Source: Thermodesulfovibrionales bacterium (GTDB taxonomy: Bacteria > Nitrospirota > Thermodesulfovibrionia > Thermodesulfovibrionales > Dissulfurispiraceae). From it: DNA of 7,103 nt. The notes under the pieces are model-generated. The model searched no databases. It was not told the origin of the DNA and saw nothing but the letters and a program-made list of their open reading frames with translations. Location: the NCBI GenBank assembly GCA_021129835.1, contig JAJOKM010000058.1, positions 1 to 7,103 on the forward strand, read 5' to 3'. This document shows positions 5,238-7,103 of this stretch, piece after piece; positions within the stretch are counted from its first letter, which is position 1, and every line of letters begins with the position of its first letter. A program made the position numbers and the translations under genes.

Positions 5238-6221
5238 ATGTTTAAAACCATCGTAATAGGAATAGGATCTTTTGGCGAAAAAAGGGCTAAAGCAGTACAA
5301 GAATCTTTACTTGGTGAATTGATCGGAGTTGCTGACATTAATATTGAAAAGGCAAATGAAGTCGCAAAAAAACTGGGAGTGCCCTCTTATGCAGTGGATG
5401 AGGCATTCGAAAAAGAGGCAGATGTCATGACAATCTCCACCCCCAACAAATTCCATACGCCCTTAACAATAAAGGCATTAGAGGCAGGCAGGCATGTTTT
5501 GTGCGAAAAGCCTTTGAGCCTGAATGCAAAAGAAGCTCAGGACATAGTTCAGACAAGTAAAAAGAGAGGAAAATTCGTAAAGATGGGATCCAATCATCGA
5601 TATTTTTCTACTGTAATGAGGGCATATGAAATATTTAAAAATAGAGAAATAGGCGACATTGTCAGTTTTAATGGCAGGATTGGCAATAATGGTGAAAGGA
5701 TAAGGAAAAGCTGGTTCTGGGACAAGGAAATCAGTGGCGGAGGGACACTACTTGATAACGGCTGCCATCTTATTGACCTTGCAAGATGGTTTATGGGCGA
5801 TTTTTCAGAAGCATTGGGTGTAACTTCAAATATTTACTGGAAGGATTGCCCTGTTGAAGACACAGCAAGCGGCATTTTCATCACAGCAGACAAAAAAATG
5901 GCCTTAATTACCTCTTCGTGGCGACAACTGGGGGGCTATATTCACTTTGAGATCAGCGGAACAGACGGCTATATTACTGTTGACGGTAGGTTTGACACGC
6001 ATGGCGGGGATAAAATATACTGGAAAAGCAATAAAAACGGCTTAATAAGGTGTGAAGATTTCGGTCATATTCCTCCCCAATCCTATTTGTTGGAACTTAA
6101 CAGCTTTTATAACTCCCTCAAAGATAACATGCAACCAGAACCTTCTGCGGAAGACGGCGTTAAGGTGATGAAAATGATCGATGCCATCTATGAAAGCAAT
6201 AATCAAAAGGTATGCTTATGA
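5238..6221 (+). CDS. Gfo/Idh/MocA family NAD(P)-dependent sugar oxidoreductase
   Basis: A 327-residue cytosolic oxidoreductase. The N-terminal Rossmann domain begins with GIGSFG (8-13), the dinucleotide-binding glycine motif. Asp33 in VADIN ends the second strand and suggests a preference for NAD(H). CEKPLSLN (89-96) carries the family Glu-Lys-Pro with catalytic Lys91. The C-terminal substrate domain has GGGTLLDNGCHLIDL (167-181), with Asp173 and His177 in the usual catalytic positions. Family members oxidise or reduce a sugar hydroxyl/keto group. Beside a DegT-type aminotransferase, the likely job is to make or reduce the keto nucleotide sugar, as in WlbA/WbpB with WbpE, although the substrate may differ. 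AAGGAG at 5225-5230 lies 7 bases before ATG, the best ribosome-binding site in the cluster. The stop codon overlaps the next gene by ATGA. Confidence 0.93.
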   Translation: MFKTIVIGIGSFGEKRAKAVQESLLGELIGVADINIEKANEVAKKLGVPSYAVDEAFEKEADVMTISTPNKFHTPLTIKALEAGRHVLCEKPLSLNAKEAQDIVQTSKKRGKFVKMGSNHRYFSTVMRAYEIFKNREIGDIVSFNGRIGNNGERIRKSWFWDKEISGGGTLLDNGCHLIDLARWFMGDFSEALGVTSNIYWKDCPVEDTASGIFITADKKMALITSSWRQLGGYIHFEISGTDGYITVDGRFDTHGGDKIYWKSNKNGLIRCEDFGHIPPQSYLLELNSFYNSLKDNMQPEPSAEDGVKVMKMIDAIYESNNQKVCL

Positions 6222-6988
6222 AGACATTTGGCAAAGATTATGCTCAGTACTATGATGCGTTTTATCACGATAAAAATTATGCTGCTGAGTGTGATTTTTT
6301 AGAGAAGATCTTTAATAAATATTCACCTCAAAAGATAAAAGGCGTGATTGATTTAGGTTGCGGCACCGGCGGTCATGCTATTGAACTGGCGAAACGAGGC
6401 TATAAGGTTGTCGGTGTCGATATTTCTTCGGGAATGATTAATGCTGCGAAAAACAAATCACTAAACATCGACAATATAGATATACAGTTTCATGTTTCAA
6501 AAGTGGAGGAAGTAGCGTTATCAGAAAAATTCGATGCCGCTATATGCATGTTTAACGCTATTAATTATGTCACATCTGATGAAGGTCTTGAAAAAACTTT
6601 ATCCGGTATCCATAAGCATTTGCGCAAAAACGGCTTATTTATATTTGACTTTAGGAACGGAATTACATCCCTTCGTTCCTACTCTCCCGTTAGAACAAAA
6701 TGGGTAAACCATGAGGACAGGAGGATTCTTCGCATATCAAAGACAGAGCTGGATGCAATGGAGCATCTCTATCATACAACATATACATGTTTAACCATTA
6801 AAGACAGCCGGGTTATTCAGGAATTTAAGGATGAGCATACTCTGCGCTATATGTTCCCAAGAGAGGTGAAACATTTTCTTAAAAAGAAAATGTTTAAAAT
6901 AAATTGCATGTGCCCATTTTTGAAGCTTGATGAAGCTGCAACAGAAAATGACTGGAATATTACGGTAATATCAACGGCTATAAATTGA
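6218..6988 (+). CDS. Class I SAM-dependent methyltransferase, amino-sugar N-methyltransferase-like
   Basis: A 256-residue cytosolic methyltransferase. Motif I is VIDLGCGTGGHAIELA (43-58), and VGVDIS (65-70) carries the acidic residue that binds the ribose of S-adenosylmethionine. FDAAICMFNAINYV (105-118) and the LRKNGLFIFDF strand (135-145) complete the Rossmann core. The N-terminal segment YAQYYDAFYHDKNYAAE (8-24) and the overall length recall nucleotide-amino-sugar N-methyltransferases of the DesVI/TylM1 type. Together with the adjacent aminotransferase, this makes methylation of the new amino group the leading hypothesis; O-methylation remains open. ATG 6218 is preferred because it forms a 4-base ATGA overlap with the oxidoreductase stop and lies 7 bases after AAAGG (6206-6210). 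ATG 6212 would leave only one base of spacing. The overlap implies tight translational coupling with the oxidoreductase. A 27-bp inverted repeat follows the stop. Confidence 0.92.
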   Translation: MKTFGKDYAQYYDAFYHDKNYAAECDFLEKIFNKYSPQKIKGVIDLGCGTGGHAIELAKRGYKVVGVDISSGMINAAKNKSLNIDNIDIQFHVSKVEEVALSEKFDAAICMFNAINYVTSDEGLEKTLSGIHKHLRKNGLFIFDFRNGITSLRSYSPVRTKWVNHEDRRILRISKTELDAMEHLYHTTYTCLTIKDSRVIQEFKDEHTLRYMFPREVKHFLKKKMFKINCMCPFLKLDEAATENDWNITVISTAIN

Positions 6989-6996
6989 GTGCCAAC

Positions 6997-7088
6997 GGTG
7001 TCAGGTCTTGACATGTGACATAAATGAGAAAAAAACAGCCTGAGACACAGGATAATAATGGTTATGTCACATGTCAAGACCTGACACC
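6997..7088. repeat. Perfect 27-bp inverted repeat closing the cluster
   Basis: Positions 6997-7023 and 7062-7088 are exact reverse complements over 27 bases, separated by 38 bases. The spacer holds a smaller CCTG-agaca-CAGG hairpin (7039-7051). Each arm has an internal dyad TGTCA-n5-TGACA plus an additional TGACA or TGTCA. In RNA this would be a very stable hairpin 9 bases beyond the last stop codon, able to protect the 3' end or slow transcription. No U-tract follows, so it is not a classical terminator. Arm-within-arm symmetry is typical of REP/MITE-type elements; no transposase or clear target duplication is visible. Confidence 0.75.
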
Positions 7089-7103
7089 ACTTACCATGAG
7101 ACT

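Noticed and set aside
6212..6217. ATG 6212 as the start of the methyltransferase
   Set aside because: It leaves one base between AAAGG and the start. ATG 6218 gives 7-base spacing and the usual ATGA overlap.

Overview
The window is a bacterial chromosomal segment with all recognisable genes on the + strand. Gene density, Shine-Dalgarno starts, sigma70-type promoters and clean domain matches all indicate a bacterium. It is moderately AT-rich, uses ATA (Ile) and AGA/AGG (Arg) freely, and carries REP-like palindromic repeats in the intergenic DNA. Together these suggest an environmental lineage such as Nitrospirota or a deltaproteobacterial-type group. That placement is a guess from style only, since no marker gene is present.

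Layout. Positions 1-615 hold no convincing gene. They contain two clusters of REP-like palindromes (18-91 and 271-380), then candidate promoters (444-474 and a TATAAT box at 521-526). Positions 616-1649 encode a GAF-GGDEF diguanylate cyclase broken by a single-base frameshift at an A6 run (1027-1032). The GAF half (616-1092) and GGDEF half (1110-1649) therefore lie in different frames. Positions 1650-1850 are regulatory: a 10-bp inverted repeat overlapping the -35 box, a strong TTGACA-17-TATAGT promoter (1732-1760), and a 9-bp stem-loop starting at about the predicted transcript 5' end.

From 1851 to 6988 runs a co-directional surface-glycan cluster. It encodes a PAPS-type sulfotransferase (1851-2693), a GT-B glycosyltransferase (2746-3978), a DegT/perosamine-synthase-like PLP sugar aminotransferase (4034-5164), a Gfo/Idh/MocA NAD(P)-dependent oxidoreductase (5238-6221), and a class I SAM methyltransferase (6218-6988) overlapping it by ATGA. 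The last three read as an amino-sugar module: oxidise or reduce a nucleotide sugar, aminate the keto carbon, then methylate, probably on N or O. The glycosyltransferase would transfer a sugar and the sulfotransferase would sulfate the product. The glycan itself cannot be deduced from sequence. A perfect 27-bp inverted repeat (6997-7023 / 7062-7088) closes the cluster 9 bases after the last stop codon.

The main items for a second look are the frameshifted cyclase, short -1-frame leader ORFs that each end in ATGA at three consecutive gene starts, the 5'-terminal stem-loop of the cluster transcript, and the repeat families on both flanks. I see no clearly new defence or mobile system. The most distinctive biology is a small sulfated or methylated amino-sugar glycan locus.
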